Positions 43,693 through 52,540 of a DNA stretch of 64,000 bases are shown in pieces. The translations under genes and the position numbers were made by a program. This stretch comes from Cyanobacteria bacterium UBA3301 (lineage in GTDB: Bacteria > Cyanobacteriota > Vampirovibrionia > Gastranaerophilales > Gastranaerophilaceae). Location of the stretch: assembly GCA_002361485.1 (NCBI GenBank), contig DESZ01000024.1, forward strand, positions 1 to 64,000, in the 5' to 3' direction. How positions within the stretch are numbered: position 1 is the first letter of the stretch; each line of letters starts with the position of its first letter. The notes below the pieces were generated by a model. It was not told the origin of the DNA. It ran no database searches and worked only from the letters and a program-made list of their open reading frames with translations.

Positions 43693-45108
43693 ATGAAAAA
43701 GATATTTCTGACCTTGCTTATATGTATGTTTACTTGCGGAAGCGCTTTTTCTATAGAACTTCCGAAAGAGGTTAAAGATTTTATCAATAAAGATTTTCCG
43801 CAGACGGATTTTCGTTTTGACGGAGCAATAATACTACCTGATAATACAATGTATCTTCCGGTATTCCCTTCAAAACCGGAAAATGTGGAAACCCTCGGGA
43901 TAAAAAGCACTTATCCGCTTGGGCAAGGGATGAAGCAAAAGCCTGATATGGTTATTTTAAATAACAGGTATGTTCTGCTAAAAGTTATCAATACAAACGG
44001 TAAAAAAACAGTTATAAATATCACAAACCCGCCTGATGAATTACAATCAGGTCTGTTGCCGCAGGAAATTTTATTACCTAAAGGCTTAGTATTACCTGAG
44101 ACTTTAAAAGGCATTATAGGTGATATTGATGTTTCGACAACACAAGATACAGGCTTAAGAATTAATAACGTTAAAGCTATTGGTCAAAAACGTACAGAAC
44201 CCGTTGAACAATTAAATAAGAAAACTTTTTATATTGCGCCGGGAGTAAATAAAAATATTCAAGTTGTAAGTTCTGATACGAAAACTCCGTCTTATGCGCT
44301 TGAACAAAATTTTATTATTAATGATATGAAAGGCGTTGACGGAAAATTCCTATTAGTCACATACTTTGATTCAAACACTATGAGTATAATCTCATTAATG
44401 GATGAAAAAGTAATAAAAAATGTTCATTTTGACTCAACTCCGGAGCAAATTTTAATAGATAATAATAATAAAGTCGCATATATTTCATCAGGCGATGCTT
44501 CAAGCATTTATGTTTTCAGCTTGGAAACAATGACATTGAAAAAACAATTAAAAATTAACGGTAAATGCGAAAAACTGACATTAAGTGAAGACGGTACAAA
44601 AATATTTTACGTTGACAGAAATAAAAATGACATTTGGTCAATTGAATTAGATAATAACTATTTATTAAAAAATATCGGTTCTTTTCCGAATATTTCCGAA
44701 ATTGCATATATAAACGGGAAAATATATGTAATCAGCCGTACAAGAAATCGCTTAGCCATTGTGGATTACGCTACATTAGGTTTATTGAAAGAATTGGAAG
44801 TATGCGAAAAGCCGGTTAAATTATATGCAAAAGGAAATGAATTATATATTTTGGGTGCACAGGACAATTTATTAGAAGTTTTGGATGCGCAAGATGACGT
44901 TATTACGGATATTCTATATTTAAATACTAATTCCTTTGCCACAAATATAACTCCTATTGATGACACAGGGATGATAATGATTACAAACGCACGCTCAGGG
45001 ATGTACTCGGTTGTTGATACGGAAACAAAAGATATTGTAAAAACAAGTCCGTTAGAACTCCCCGTTAGAGCAATTGTTGTAGTTGACAAGGTTGAAACTA
45101 TAAAATAG
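43693..45108 (+). CDS. Exported YncE-like beta-propeller protein
   Basis: The 471 residues start with a signal peptide (KKIFLTLLICMFTCGSAFS). The C-terminal 230 residues are a run of WD/YVTN-type beta-propeller repeats: TMSIISLMDEKVIKNVHF, AYISSGDASSIYVFSLETMTL, RLAIVDYATLGLLKELEV and LLEVLDAQDDVITDILYL. The N-terminal 200 residues are of unknown fold. Such propellers are periplasmic binding or scaffold modules; no catalytic motif is seen. The start at 43693 follows an AAAGGAG Shine-Dalgarno located within dnaJ; a longer frame inside dnaJ is rejected. It overlaps the next, convergent gene by 11 nt. Confidence 0.82.
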   Translation: MKKIFLTLLICMFTCGSAFSIELPKEVKDFINKDFPQTDFRFDGAIILPDNTMYLPVFPSKPENVETLGIKSTYPLGQGMKQKPDMVILNNRYVLLKVINTNGKKTVINITNPPDELQSGLLPQEILLPKGLVLPETLKGIIGDIDVSTTQDTGLRINNVKAIGQKRTEPVEQLNKKTFYIAPGVNKNIQVVSSDTKTPSYALEQNFIINDMKGVDGKFLLVTYFDSNTMSIISLMDEKVIKNVHFDSTPEQILIDNNNKVAYISSGDASSIYVFSLETMTLKKQLKINGKCEKLTLSEDGTKIFYVDRNKNDIWSIELDNNYLLKNIGSFPNISEIAYINGKIYVISRTRNRLAIVDYATLGLLKELEVCEKPVKLYAKGNELYILGAQDNLLEVLDAQDDVITDILYLNTNSFATNITPIDDTGMIMITNARSGMYSVVDTETKDIVKTSPLELPVRAIVVVDKVETIK

Positions 45109-45319
45109 TTTCCTTATGACAATTCATCTCAATTAAATTTGCATAAAGATTATCCGAGGTTTTGTATGTGTATTCTACGAGCGGTTTTATAATGTATAAA
45201 TTTTCCGAACTTTTGTTAGTTTCGCAAAAAGCTTTTAGTAAATTCATATTTGCATATATCTCTTTTGCATAATTATACAATTTCTCAAGTTGATTATGTT
45301 CAATACTGCATCTTCCCAT
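45098..45319 (-). CDS. Small hypothetical protein
   Basis: The 73 residues form a mainly helical, soluble protein with two Cys and several Tyr/Asn residues (NQLEKLYNYAKEIYANMNLLKAF). A TGGGGA sequence 6 nt before the ATG may serve as a weak Shine-Dalgarno. No family is recognised. Its tail overlaps the propeller gene by 11 nt. Coding status is plausible from its isolation and size but not proven. Confidence 0.45.
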   Translation of the reverse strand: MGRCSIEHNQLEKLYNYAKEIYANMNLLKAFCETNKSSENLYIIKPLVEYTYKTSDNLYANLIEMNCHKETIL

Positions 45320-45389
45320 ATTTTCCCCATTTCTTAATAATATTTCAATATATTTATATCACCACTTGATTTTGGTGTCAACATCAAAC

Positions 45390-45417
45390 TTGAACATCCG
45401 TCTATTTAATATATAAT
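45390..45417 (+). promoter_or_regulatory. Promoter of the O-methyltransferase gene
   Basis: TTGAAC (45390-45395), a 16-nt spacer and TATAAT (45412-45417), about 30 nt upstream of the ATG at 45447, which has an AGAAGGA Shine-Dalgarno. Confidence 0.6.
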
Positions 45418-45446
45418 AGTAATGCTACAAATTTTAAGAAGGAACT

Positions 45447-46025
45447 ATGATAAATATAATAGACAAATTTGACAATATTACCCAAAACACCCTGAAAGAA
45501 TTGGAAAAAACGCAACGTGATTTTTGGAATATATCTCGTGTAACTGCGGAATTTATGTATAATTTTATTGTTGACGGCGGATTTAAAAATGTACTGGAAG
45601 TCGGCACTTCAAACGGATATTCCGGCATTTGGCTTGGCAAAGCCTTAAAAAAAACTGGCGGGAAACTTACCACAATTGAGTTTTACGATAAACGAATAGT
45701 ACTTGCCAAAGAAAATTTTGAAAAATGCGGGGTATCAGATATTATCACAATAAAACAAGGGGATGCCGCAACAATTTTAGAGCATTTGCCGGAAGATTAT
45801 AAAATTGATTTTGCTTTTGTTGATGCAAACAAAAGACAATATATTGATTTTTTTCATCTTATTCAACCGCATCTTAATATTGGCGGATATATTGCGTGTG
45901 ACAACGTAATATCACATGCCCAAAAAGTTCAAACTTTTTTAGAAGATATAGATAAAAACCCTGATTATGAAAATATTGTATTACCTCTGCCTGCGGGTTT
46001 GTCTTTGGCAAAAAAATTAAGATAG
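45447..46025 (+). CDS. O-methyltransferase family protein (COG4122 type)
   Basis: The 192 residues are a class I SAM methyltransferase of the catechol-O-methyltransferase-like group: VLEVGTSNGYSGIWLGKAL near residue 50 (SAM motif I), TTIEFYDKRIVLAKENF (motif II), KIDFAFVDANKRQYIDFFHLI and IGGYIACDNVISHA, with the metal-binding DAN and DN residues in place. The acceptor is unknown. It is monocistronic. Confidence 0.9.
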   Translation: MINIIDKFDNITQNTLKELEKTQRDFWNISRVTAEFMYNFIVDGGFKNVLEVGTSNGYSGIWLGKALKKTGGKLTTIEFYDKRIVLAKENFEKCGVSDIITIKQGDAATILEHLPEDYKIDFAFVDANKRQYIDFFHLIQPHLNIGGYIACDNVISHAQKVQTFLEDIDKNPDYENIVLPLPAGLSLAKKLR

Positions 46026-46026
46026 A

Positions 46027-46638
46027 TTATATTAAATTTTCTTTTTTTAATTTATCTTTCAACATACATGCAGGGCCGTATTCGGGTAAAATCCACAAAC
46101 AAGTGTCTAATTCTTTTTTGCAAGCTTCAATATTTCTTATATTATAGCAATTTATATACGCTAAAAGATAATGTAATTCAGGATCTTTATACATACGTTC
46201 ACATGCTTTACGTAAATAAAACATCGCTGCAGGCATATAATTATGAGCCCAAAAGGCTCTGCCGATAAATTTATAACATTCTAAATTATACATTGCCATA
46301 TAATCAACATTTTTTAATATTTTTTCTATATAATTCCCTTGGCAATATGTTAGTAATATACCTAAATCTACCTCCAAAAAATTTCTTATTTCAAAATAAG
46401 TCGGCGCAGATATAATATCACCTGAAAGCATTTGAAGTAAAAACAAGCCCCAATGCGCTCTGGTATCAACATCTGCAGTCTTTTGAAATCGTTTTTCCGC
46501 TTTACTCAAATTTCCCAAAACAATATCTGCATAGGCACATTCTACATCATACCCGTGAGCTTCAAAATATGCCTTACAACCTTTTATTTTGCCTGACAAA
46601 AAGTCATTTTTAACCTGCAAGTATTTATCTTTTTTCAT
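46027..46638 (-). CDS. Hypothetical TPR-like protein
   Basis: This 203-residue soluble protein consists of paired helices resembling degenerate TPR repeats, for instance ADIVLGNLSKAEKRFQKTA and CYKFIGRAFWAHNYMPAAMFYLRKACERMYKDPELHYLLAYINCY. The ATG at 46638 is 1 bp after the TAG of the upstream gene, so translation is coupled; a TTG at 46650 is less likely. No enzymatic motif is seen. Confidence 0.75.
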   Translation of the reverse strand: MKKDKYLQVKNDFLSGKIKGCKAYFEAHGYDVECAYADIVLGNLSKAEKRFQKTADVDTRAHWGLFLLQMLSGDIISAPTYFEIRNFLEVDLGILLTYCQGNYIEKILKNVDYMAMYNLECYKFIGRAFWAHNYMPAAMFYLRKACERMYKDPELHYLLAYINCYNIRNIEACKKELDTCLWILPEYGPACMLKDKLKKENLI

Positions 46639-46639
46639 A

Positions 46640-47965
46640 CTAATTATCAATATTTACTATATCAGGAACTATAGATTGCATCATTAATGCTTGAATAACT
46701 TCCGGAGAAACGTTTTCTCCGTTCTTTAATAATGACGGCAACAAATCTGTTAATGAATCGGATTTTTTTGATTCATTATCACCAAACAGCATCTTAATTT
46801 CATCCAATTCTTTTTGAGCCTGTATGACCTCTGAATCTGTTGAAAATTTTTCCATCACATCATCAACAGAAGTTGAGTCATACGCCAACTTTACAGAATC
46901 CAAATTATCTATTTCAGATTTTTTTTTTGAATCAAAATCCTTAAGATTTTGAACCTCTTCAGAATTGTTTAAATTTTGTTGTAATTCTTTCAATTTCATC
47001 TGCTTATATTGCTGTTCCAACTCAGCAGACATCCCCGAGCCGTACGGAGCATTGATAAAGGCATCTAAATCCGCATCTTGATTTGTAAACGGGTATTTTT
47101 GATTTACTTGCTTTGCGGCATTTTGAATTATATTTCCGTTTTCATCCGCAGCTTGAGTTCCCACAGCAGCCGCCTGTTGAGGAGATAATTGTGCCTGTAA
47201 ATTGCTTATATTTCTGTTAATAAGCGTTTGAGGATTGATTAATGTCATATCAACTCCATCAGCAACATGCGCATACGGATACACATATTCAGGTTCATTA
47301 ACTCTTGGATAGCAAGTTTCTTCACTAGGACTCATTACGCAATTTCTGCCGTTTGTTGCATATTTCACAATCATTGGATTATCATGCAAAGATATAACTT
47401 TTTCATAGGCTAAAACTGCATTATCTTTATCCCCTGTCTTTGCATAACTCATTGCAAGATAATAAAAACCTAATGTATCAGAAGGATGCAGCCTTACATA
47501 AGATTCTGCTTCTTGTCTGCATCCTGCAAAATTACTTGCTTTATATTTTGCTTTAATACTTTCTAATGTAGGATTAGCATAGAACGAAGGTCCTTCCAGC
47601 CATCCCGGAGAGGTTTCGCCAAATCTCTTTTTAGATGATTCGCGCAAATAATCATTTCTTCTTTGAGGCACTTCCGCTTGATATGAAGTATCTGTCGGTG
47701 CCGCAGCTGTCGGAACAGGTTTTGAAGAAATATTAGCTGTCGAAGGAACAGCATTTGATGCAGGATTATATGTAGAGGTCGAATTTGAGCTTGGAATATT
47801 GTAGAATGATTCACTCATAACACCCTGACGACCGGCTCCGCTCTTGTGAGTATCCTCATACAAATTATATTTTTGCAAAGGATTTGTAAAAGCATAAGAA
47901 ACACCTGAAACTGTGATTACCGCTAATATTGCCATCAATAACACATCTAAATTTTTACGCATCAT
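46640..47965 (-). CDS. Exported or membrane-anchored TPR protein
   Basis: The 441 residues have an N-terminal hydrophobic segment (LDVLLMAILAVITVSGVSYAF), a Ser/Pro/Thr/Asn-rich linker, a TPR pair near residue 130-185 (AKYKASNFAGCRQEAESYVRLHPSD, LGFYYLAMSYAKTGDKDNAVLAYEKV), then Gln/Asn-rich helical sequence with coiled-coil character. The signal segment suggests a periplasmic protein. The family is unknown to me. It forms a two-gene operon with the TPR-like gene downstream. An AAAGGAA Shine-Dalgarno precedes the ATG. Confidence 0.75.
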   Translation of the reverse strand: MMRKNLDVLLMAILAVITVSGVSYAFTNPLQKYNLYEDTHKSGAGRQGVMSESFYNIPSSNSTSTYNPASNAVPSTANISSKPVPTAAAPTDTSYQAEVPQRRNDYLRESSKKRFGETSPGWLEGPSFYANPTLESIKAKYKASNFAGCRQEAESYVRLHPSDTLGFYYLAMSYAKTGDKDNAVLAYEKVISLHDNPMIVKYATNGRNCVMSPSEETCYPRVNEPEYVYPYAHVADGVDMTLINPQTLINRNISNLQAQLSPQQAAAVGTQAADENGNIIQNAAKQVNQKYPFTNQDADLDAFINAPYGSGMSAELEQQYKQMKLKELQQNLNNSEEVQNLKDFDSKKKSEIDNLDSVKLAYDSTSVDDVMEKFSTDSEVIQAQKELDEIKMLFGDNESKKSDSLTDLLPSLLKNGENVSPEVIQALMMQSIVPDIVNIDN

Positions 47966-48041
47966 TTTATTCCTTTATTTTCTGTTCATACGGTATTATA
48001 TTATATTAAATAATATTCGTCATAGTCCGAACGTATGAGAT

Positions 48042-48611
48042 TTAGGAATTTTGCATAGCAAACCGACATCCGCAATAATTTTGGCGATATAAATTTAATG
48101 AATTTGCAATAATATTTGTTTTTAAAAAACCGTCATTTTTTCGGAAATTATATCCAAAATATAGCAAATCGTATTGAGCAGCTATTATTTCACCTAATGT
48201 TGTTAGTTTTTCGTAATTTTTATGAGGGCTTATTACCATTGAAGTTGTAAATTCTTTTATTCCGAGTTCGTAAGCTTTTTGAGCAGATTTGTGCAATCTC
48301 AATTCAAAACATTTATCGCATCTGGCGCCTTTTTCAGGTTCCTGTTCAAGCCCCTTCACATAGTTATAATAAACCTCAGGTTCGTAATCACCGATTATTA
48401 ATTCACATCCAAAATGCTCACACAAACGAATTTCAGAATCAAGGCGTTTTTCATACTCTTCTTTAGGATAAATATTCGGGTTATAAAAATACACCACAAC
48501 TTCATATCCCAATTCTTTTAATAAAGATATCGGATAAGCCGAACATATTGCACAGCAAGCGTGTAATAAAATTTTTTTATTGGAAGAGACCGTGTCTTTC
48601 GATTCCGCCAT
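48042..48611 (-). CDS. queH: Epoxyqueuosine reductase QueH
   Basis: QueH (former DUF208) catalyses the last step of queuosine synthesis in tRNA, using Fe-S and a metal site. The 189 residues have LLHACCAICSAYP, the YFYNPNIYPKEEYEKRL segment, GARCDKCFELRLHKSA, FTTSMVISPHKN and a final NYCGCRF, which give the conserved cysteines of the family. The ATG lies inside the preceding VKOR-DsbA gene, a 35-nt overlap on the same strand. Confidence 0.95.
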   Translation of the reverse strand: MAESKDTVSSNKKILLHACCAICSAYPISLLKELGYEVVVYFYNPNIYPKEEYEKRLDSEIRLCEHFGCELIIGDYEPEVYYNYVKGLEQEPEKGARCDKCFELRLHKSAQKAYELGIKEFTTSMVISPHKNYEKLTTLGEIIAAQYDLLYFGYNFRKNDGFLKTNIIANSLNLYRQNYCGCRFAMQNS

Positions 48612-49800
48612 GTTCTTTAACCCATTCTTTTAATCTCGGATAACCTTTCACACCCATTTCAAAATCATCTCCGATTTTTAACGACGGAGTACCGATTTTT
48701 CCCTGAGATGCTGCATAATCCATATCAACTTTTATTTCATCTTTTATCTCTTTGCTGTTTGCATCCTTTTGGAGTTTTTCCAAATCCAACCCAAAATCGG
48801 CTTCTTTTAACACACTCAAAATTTCTTCTTCAGAACTTGGTGATTTTTCAAATAACAAAGATTCAACTTCCCAGAATTTACCCTGTTTTTTAGCTGCGGA
48901 TGCATATTGTGCATTTATACACGAGCCTGTATGAAACGGGTTTTTCAAATGCGGGTTACAAGAAATATCCAACGGCATATTGTGGTGCTCTACACGAAGA
49001 TTTTTAAATTCTCTTACCAATTTATGCACCATAATATTGCAAGTAAAACAAATAGGGCATTTAAAATCCGAATATACATGCAATACTACGGCATTCTCAT
49101 CTTTTGAACCCAGCACATTACCTTTTATGGCGTATTTATTAATTTTTGATTGAGTAAATTCACCATAATTCCTGTAAAAAGTTAACGCAGGAGATAATAC
49201 CGCAGTTGAATACGTCCAATATAAACCGACAGAAGCCAAAATAACGACTGCTATAAAGGCGATTCTGTATGGTATCGGCTTTAAAGCTTCAACAAAGTCA
49301 TTCCAACTTTGGGTTACAGCTCCGATAAAATGACCCTTGATACCATGCGCAGCGACCATTCCAATTAGTAAATTTAAGCAATATGTAACAACACACATTA
49401 CGCATATTTTATGAATTTCACCTAAACTTACAGCAAGCAGAAGCATTGATATAACAAATGATATCAACCCTAATGATGCAATATAATGATACTTATTTTT
49501 AAAAACTTCCAAAAATTTCAAAAACGGAACTTTTTTTAGTTTATCAACCCATAACATCAAAATCATAAACGAATACAAAAACAAGCCCCATAAAGCCAAT
49601 GGCACGCCTAAGAACTGAGATTCAACAGTTCTTGCAACACCGTCGCAATCAATAAAATCATTAACGGAACAAAAGCTCGGCAGTGCATGGCTGTTAAAAT
49701 TCGCTTGATAATATATAAACGCAAGGTCTATCGTTACCAAAATGCCTATTAAAACTAATATAAATACTGCAATCCCTTTTTTTGAAATTTTATTTTCCAT
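48577..49800 (-). CDS. VKOR-DsbA-like thiol oxidoreductase fusion
   Basis: The 407 residues fuse two modules. Residues 1-200 are a VKOR domain of about five transmembrane helices: a CSVNDFIDCDGVARTVESQFLGVPLALWG loop with the outer Cys pair and the redox motif ICVMC near residue 132. Residues 225-400 are a thioredoxin/DsbA-like domain with SDFKCPICFTC, then NPFHTGSCINAQYA and the cis-Pro GTPSL near 376. Such proteins make disulfide bonds in exported proteins, the VKOR part reoxidising the DsbA part through quinone. Similar fusions occur in Cyanobacteria. Confidence 0.93.
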   Translation of the reverse strand: MENKISKKGIAVFILVLIGILVTIDLAFIYYQANFNSHALPSFCSVNDFIDCDGVARTVESQFLGVPLALWGLFLYSFMILMLWVDKLKKVPFLKFLEVFKNKYHYIASLGLISFVISMLLLAVSLGEIHKICVMCVVTYCLNLLIGMVAAHGIKGHFIGAVTQSWNDFVEALKPIPYRIAFIAVVILASVGLYWTYSTAVLSPALTFYRNYGEFTQSKINKYAIKGNVLGSKDENAVVLHVYSDFKCPICFTCNIMVHKLVREFKNLRVEHHNMPLDISCNPHLKNPFHTGSCINAQYASAAKKQGKFWEVESLLFEKSPSSEEEILSVLKEADFGLDLEKLQKDANSKEIKDEIKVDMDYAASQGKIGTPSLKIGDDFEMGVKGYPRLKEWVKEHGGIERHGLFQ

Positions 49801-49862
49801 AATATAAATCTCCCTACAAACATTATATTACCTTTTAAGAAAGAATAAATCAATACCATTTA

Positions 49863-49890
49863 TTGAAGAAAATAAATAATTTGCTATAAT
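49863..49890 (+). promoter_or_regulatory. Promoter of the histidine kinase gene, leaderless
   Basis: TTGAAG (49863-49868), a 16-nt spacer and a perfect TATAAT (49885-49890), ending 6 nt before the ATG at 49897. No Shine-Dalgarno is present. Confidence 0.6.
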
Positions 49891-49896
49891 AACGAT

Positions 49897-50643
49897 ATGG
49901 ATAATATTGAACAAGATTATGAAGATTTTATATCAACAGTCAGCCACGAATTGCGAACACCGCTAACATCAATTCGCGGGTTTTCTCAAACTTTACTATC
50001 TTCCTGGGACAAACTTGATGATGAGAATAAAAAGAAGTTTATCAAAATTATGGAAGAACAATCCGAAAGGCTTATTCATCTTGTTGAAAATATGCTTGCC
50101 GTTACAAAATTAAAATCCGGTTCAAATTTAACTGTCTTTAGCGAATTTGAGCTTAAACCGTTAATCTCGCAGGTCGTCACTTTAGTTAAAAATCAATATC
50201 AATCTCAAAAATTTGAAATAAATATTGAACCTAATACGCCGAAAATATTTGCAGATAAAGATAAATTTATGCAGGTTTTAGTAAATCTAATCGAAAACAG
50301 CGCAAAATATTCACCTGACAACTCAACAACAGAAATAGATGTAAAACAGGACAACAAAATTATAAAAATAAATATTTCTAATACAGGAATTGGCATTAAA
50401 GAAAAAGATTATGATAAAATTTTTACTAAATTTGCCAGAATAGATAATCCACTGACACGAAAAGTACAAGGCAGCGGACTTGGATTATATATAACCAAAA
50501 ATTTAATCGAAAAAATGGATGGGAAAATATATGTTAAATCAGAACCTTTAAATAATTCAGAGGATTTGAGTAAAATCACTTTTACAATAGAAATGCCCAT
50601 AAAAGATATAGAAGAACAAACGAGGATAAAATGCGGTCGGTAA
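49897..50643 (+). CDS. Soluble sensor-less histidine kinase
   Basis: The 248 residues begin almost directly with the HisKA domain (FISTVSHELRTPLTSIRGF; phospho-acceptor H17), then the HATPase_c domain with N box VLVNLIENSAKYS, G1 box NTGIGIKEKD and GSGLGLYITKNLIEKMDG. There is no transmembrane segment or input domain, so signals must come from partners. The lack of room upstream is confirmed by a TATAAT box 6 nt before the ATG. It overlaps the next, response-regulator gene by 13 nt. Confidence 0.93.
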   Translation: MDNIEQDYEDFISTVSHELRTPLTSIRGFSQTLLSSWDKLDDENKKKFIKIMEEQSERLIHLVENMLAVTKLKSGSNLTVFSEFELKPLISQVVTLVKNQYQSQKFEINIEPNTPKIFADKDKFMQVLVNLIENSAKYSPDNSTTEIDVKQDNKIIKINISNTGIGIKEKDYDKIFTKFARIDNPLTRKVQGSGLGLYITKNLIEKMDGKIYVKSEPLNNSEDLSKITFTIEMPIKDIEEQTRIKCGR

Positions 50644-51932
50644 CACTTATAATTGACAGAAGATTGGAACTTTCAACCAAATATAAAAAACTATTGGAAA
50701 CGGATACAAATCAGGTGTTAGTATCTCGTGATATGCTTACTTCAATAAAGATAATAAAAGATTGTGAGCCTGATTTGATAATAATTTCAGATAGTTTTGA
50801 CGATGATTTGTCGGATTTTTGCAAGCAGGTGCGAGCATTAACCTACAATATGCGCCCTGTTATTGTTGCACTGTCTAAATCCGCAGATTTTAACGACAGA
50901 ATTAAAGTTCTAAATTCAGGTGCGGATGATTTTCTCTCTGAACCCGTCAATTCAAAAGAGTTTCAGGTAAGAATGCAAGCGCATTTGCGGCGTGAATTTG
51001 AATCAAATCTTGATACAAAACAGTTTTTGCCTACAAAAAATTATACGCTTCGCGCAATAAAAAGAGCTATATCTCAAGAATTAAAATGGGCTATGCTATA
51101 TATTAGTATAGAGAACTTTGATGAATACAAACAGGCATATACCGAATTGGCATCTGACAAATTGCTACAAACATATTCCGCAATAATAAAAGCTTCACTA
51201 TCCGAGCAAGATTATGTCGGACAATTAAAGGAAAATGTATTTTTTGTCATTACAGATCCGTTAAAGGCTGAAGGAATTGCAAAATTTTTAACCTTTGCTT
51301 TTGATTCAGTTGTAAATAAGTTTTATGCAGAAAATGACTTATCCAGAGGTTATATAATTTTACAAGGAGATGAATTTGCAGGAAAACGCGCCGATTTTGT
51401 GCACTTTACCATTAGTGTCATAACAAATGAAGCTAAAACATACAGAGATTATGCTCAAGTTATTTCTGCACTAGAGCAGTTACATGACCTTGCGGATTTG
51501 CCTGATAAATCCAATTATATAATCGACAGACCGCAAATTACGGGTAAAGATTCTGTTATTACGCCTGCATACAATAATAAAATTTTTATATATGAAACAG
51601 ATGAAGCACTTTGCACATTATTGAATACAATATTAAAACTTCAAGGGTTTCAGACTGTCATAATGAATCAATACAGAGTTCCAAAGAAATCAGACATACC
51701 GGCACTGATAATTGTTGACGCAGGCGATTTGGAAAAGAAAAACGGTTTGAATTTATGCTATAAATTAAAACAATCGGAAGACTTTAGGAATACAAAAATC
51801 ATTGTAACCTCAATTATTCACGACAAAGAACTCATACTCAATACAGGTGCGGACTTGTACCTGCCAAAACCGTATGATATATCAACTCTGATTAAATGGA
51901 TTGATAATTTGATGAAAGAATTTAATAAATAA
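50631..51932 (+). CDS. REC - degenerate GGDEF - REC response regulator
   Basis: The 433 residues have a receiver domain (1-120) ending GADDFLSEPVNSKEF, in which the usual Lys-Pro is Glu-Pro; a middle domain (about 135-290) with a GGDEF-like fold order but no GGDEF or RxxD motif (LKENVFFVITDP at the active-site position); and a second receiver (about 315-433) with LIIVDAGDL and GADLYLPKPYD, where Asp and Lys are kept. The output is therefore unlikely to make c-di-GMP. It is the probable target of the overlapping kinase gene. A GAGGATA Shine-Dalgarno is present. Confidence 0.8.
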   Translation: MRSVTLIIDRRLELSTKYKKLLETDTNQVLVSRDMLTSIKIIKDCEPDLIIISDSFDDDLSDFCKQVRALTYNMRPVIVALSKSADFNDRIKVLNSGADDFLSEPVNSKEFQVRMQAHLRREFESNLDTKQFLPTKNYTLRAIKRAISQELKWAMLYISIENFDEYKQAYTELASDKLLQTYSAIIKASLSEQDYVGQLKENVFFVITDPLKAEGIAKFLTFAFDSVVNKFYAENDLSRGYIILQGDEFAGKRADFVHFTISVITNEAKTYRDYAQVISALEQLHDLADLPDKSNYIIDRPQITGKDSVITPAYNNKIFIYETDEALCTLLNTILKLQGFQTVIMNQYRVPKKSDIPALIIVDAGDLEKKNGLNLCYKLKQSEDFRNTKIIVTSIIHDKELILNTGADLYLPKPYDISTLIKWIDNLMKEFNK

Positions 51933-51933
51933 T

Positions 51934-52122
51934 TTAGCTTAAAATGTCGTCTAAAATTTCGGCATTTGCAGAAGCATTTTCAATTTGAGATTTTGACAAT
52001 CTGCGCATATAATTTTTTAAAGCTTCACGAATAAGTTCACTTCTTGAACAATTTTCCGAATCTGCCAACCCGTCAACTTTGTTTAAAAATTCATCAGGCA
52101 TAGTAACCAAAACTTTAGCCAT
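51934..52122 (-). CDS. Ribbon-helix-helix (CopG-like) DNA-binding protein
   Basis: The 62 residues follow the RHH fold: a beta strand AKVLVTMPDEFLNKVDGLA, then the SRSELIREALKNYMRRL helices near residue 27-45. Such proteins are antitoxins or regulators. No toxin gene is adjacent: the neighbours are the convergent response-regulator gene and a zinc-ribbon gene 79 bp upstream. Function as an autonomous regulator is inferred. Confidence 0.85.
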   Translation of the reverse strand: MAKVLVTMPDEFLNKVDGLADSENCSRSELIREALKNYMRRLSKSQIENASANAEILDDILS

Positions 52123-52201
52123 ATATAAACCCTTTCTTCCACAGATACACTATATTTTACATGCCATATTTTAGCATAGTATATACTTTTTTGCAATAAG
52201 A

Positions 52202-52528
52202 CTAATTGTTATCAAAATTTGTTTTTGCTTCTTCGTTTTTTATATATTCGCAAAATTCTTCAAGCCGATTGTCTTCCATAGCATCAATCAGCGATTGAAT
52301 ATTATCAAACTTATGTAGTGCAAACCCTGTTTCTGCCAGTAATACGCAATCGTTGCAAAGCCTATACTTATCATATTGAATAGAACCGGCAAGACTTTTG
52401 GTCTGCCCGCAGCAATTACATTCAAAATATTCGTTCGCCAAATCAGGATTTTCTTCCAAATCATCCTTTACCATTTGCTCAGCAACGGCTTGCATTTCTT
52501 TTACAATTTCTTCTTTTGACTTTGTCAT
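52202..52528 (-). CDS. Small protein with four-cysteine zinc-binding motif
   Basis: This acidic 108-residue protein has a CNCCGQTKSLAGSIQYDKY segment followed by LCNDC, giving a CxxC...CxxC pattern that suggests a zinc ribbon, flanked by helical Glu-rich sequence. The family is unknown to me. It lies 12 bp after pdxJ on the same strand, so it is probably the third gene of a murT-pdxJ unit. Confidence 0.75.
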   Translation of the reverse strand: MTKSKEEIVKEMQAVAEQMVKDDLEENPDLANEYFECNCCGQTKSLAGSIQYDKYRLCNDCVLLAETGFALHKFDNIQSLIDAMEDNRLEEFCEYIKNEEAKTNFDNN

Positions 52529-52540
52529 AAATTTATCCTT

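Noticed and set aside
51934..52122. Toxin-antitoxin module around the ribbon-helix-helix protein
   Set aside because: No partner frame of toxin size lies within 100 bp on the same strand.
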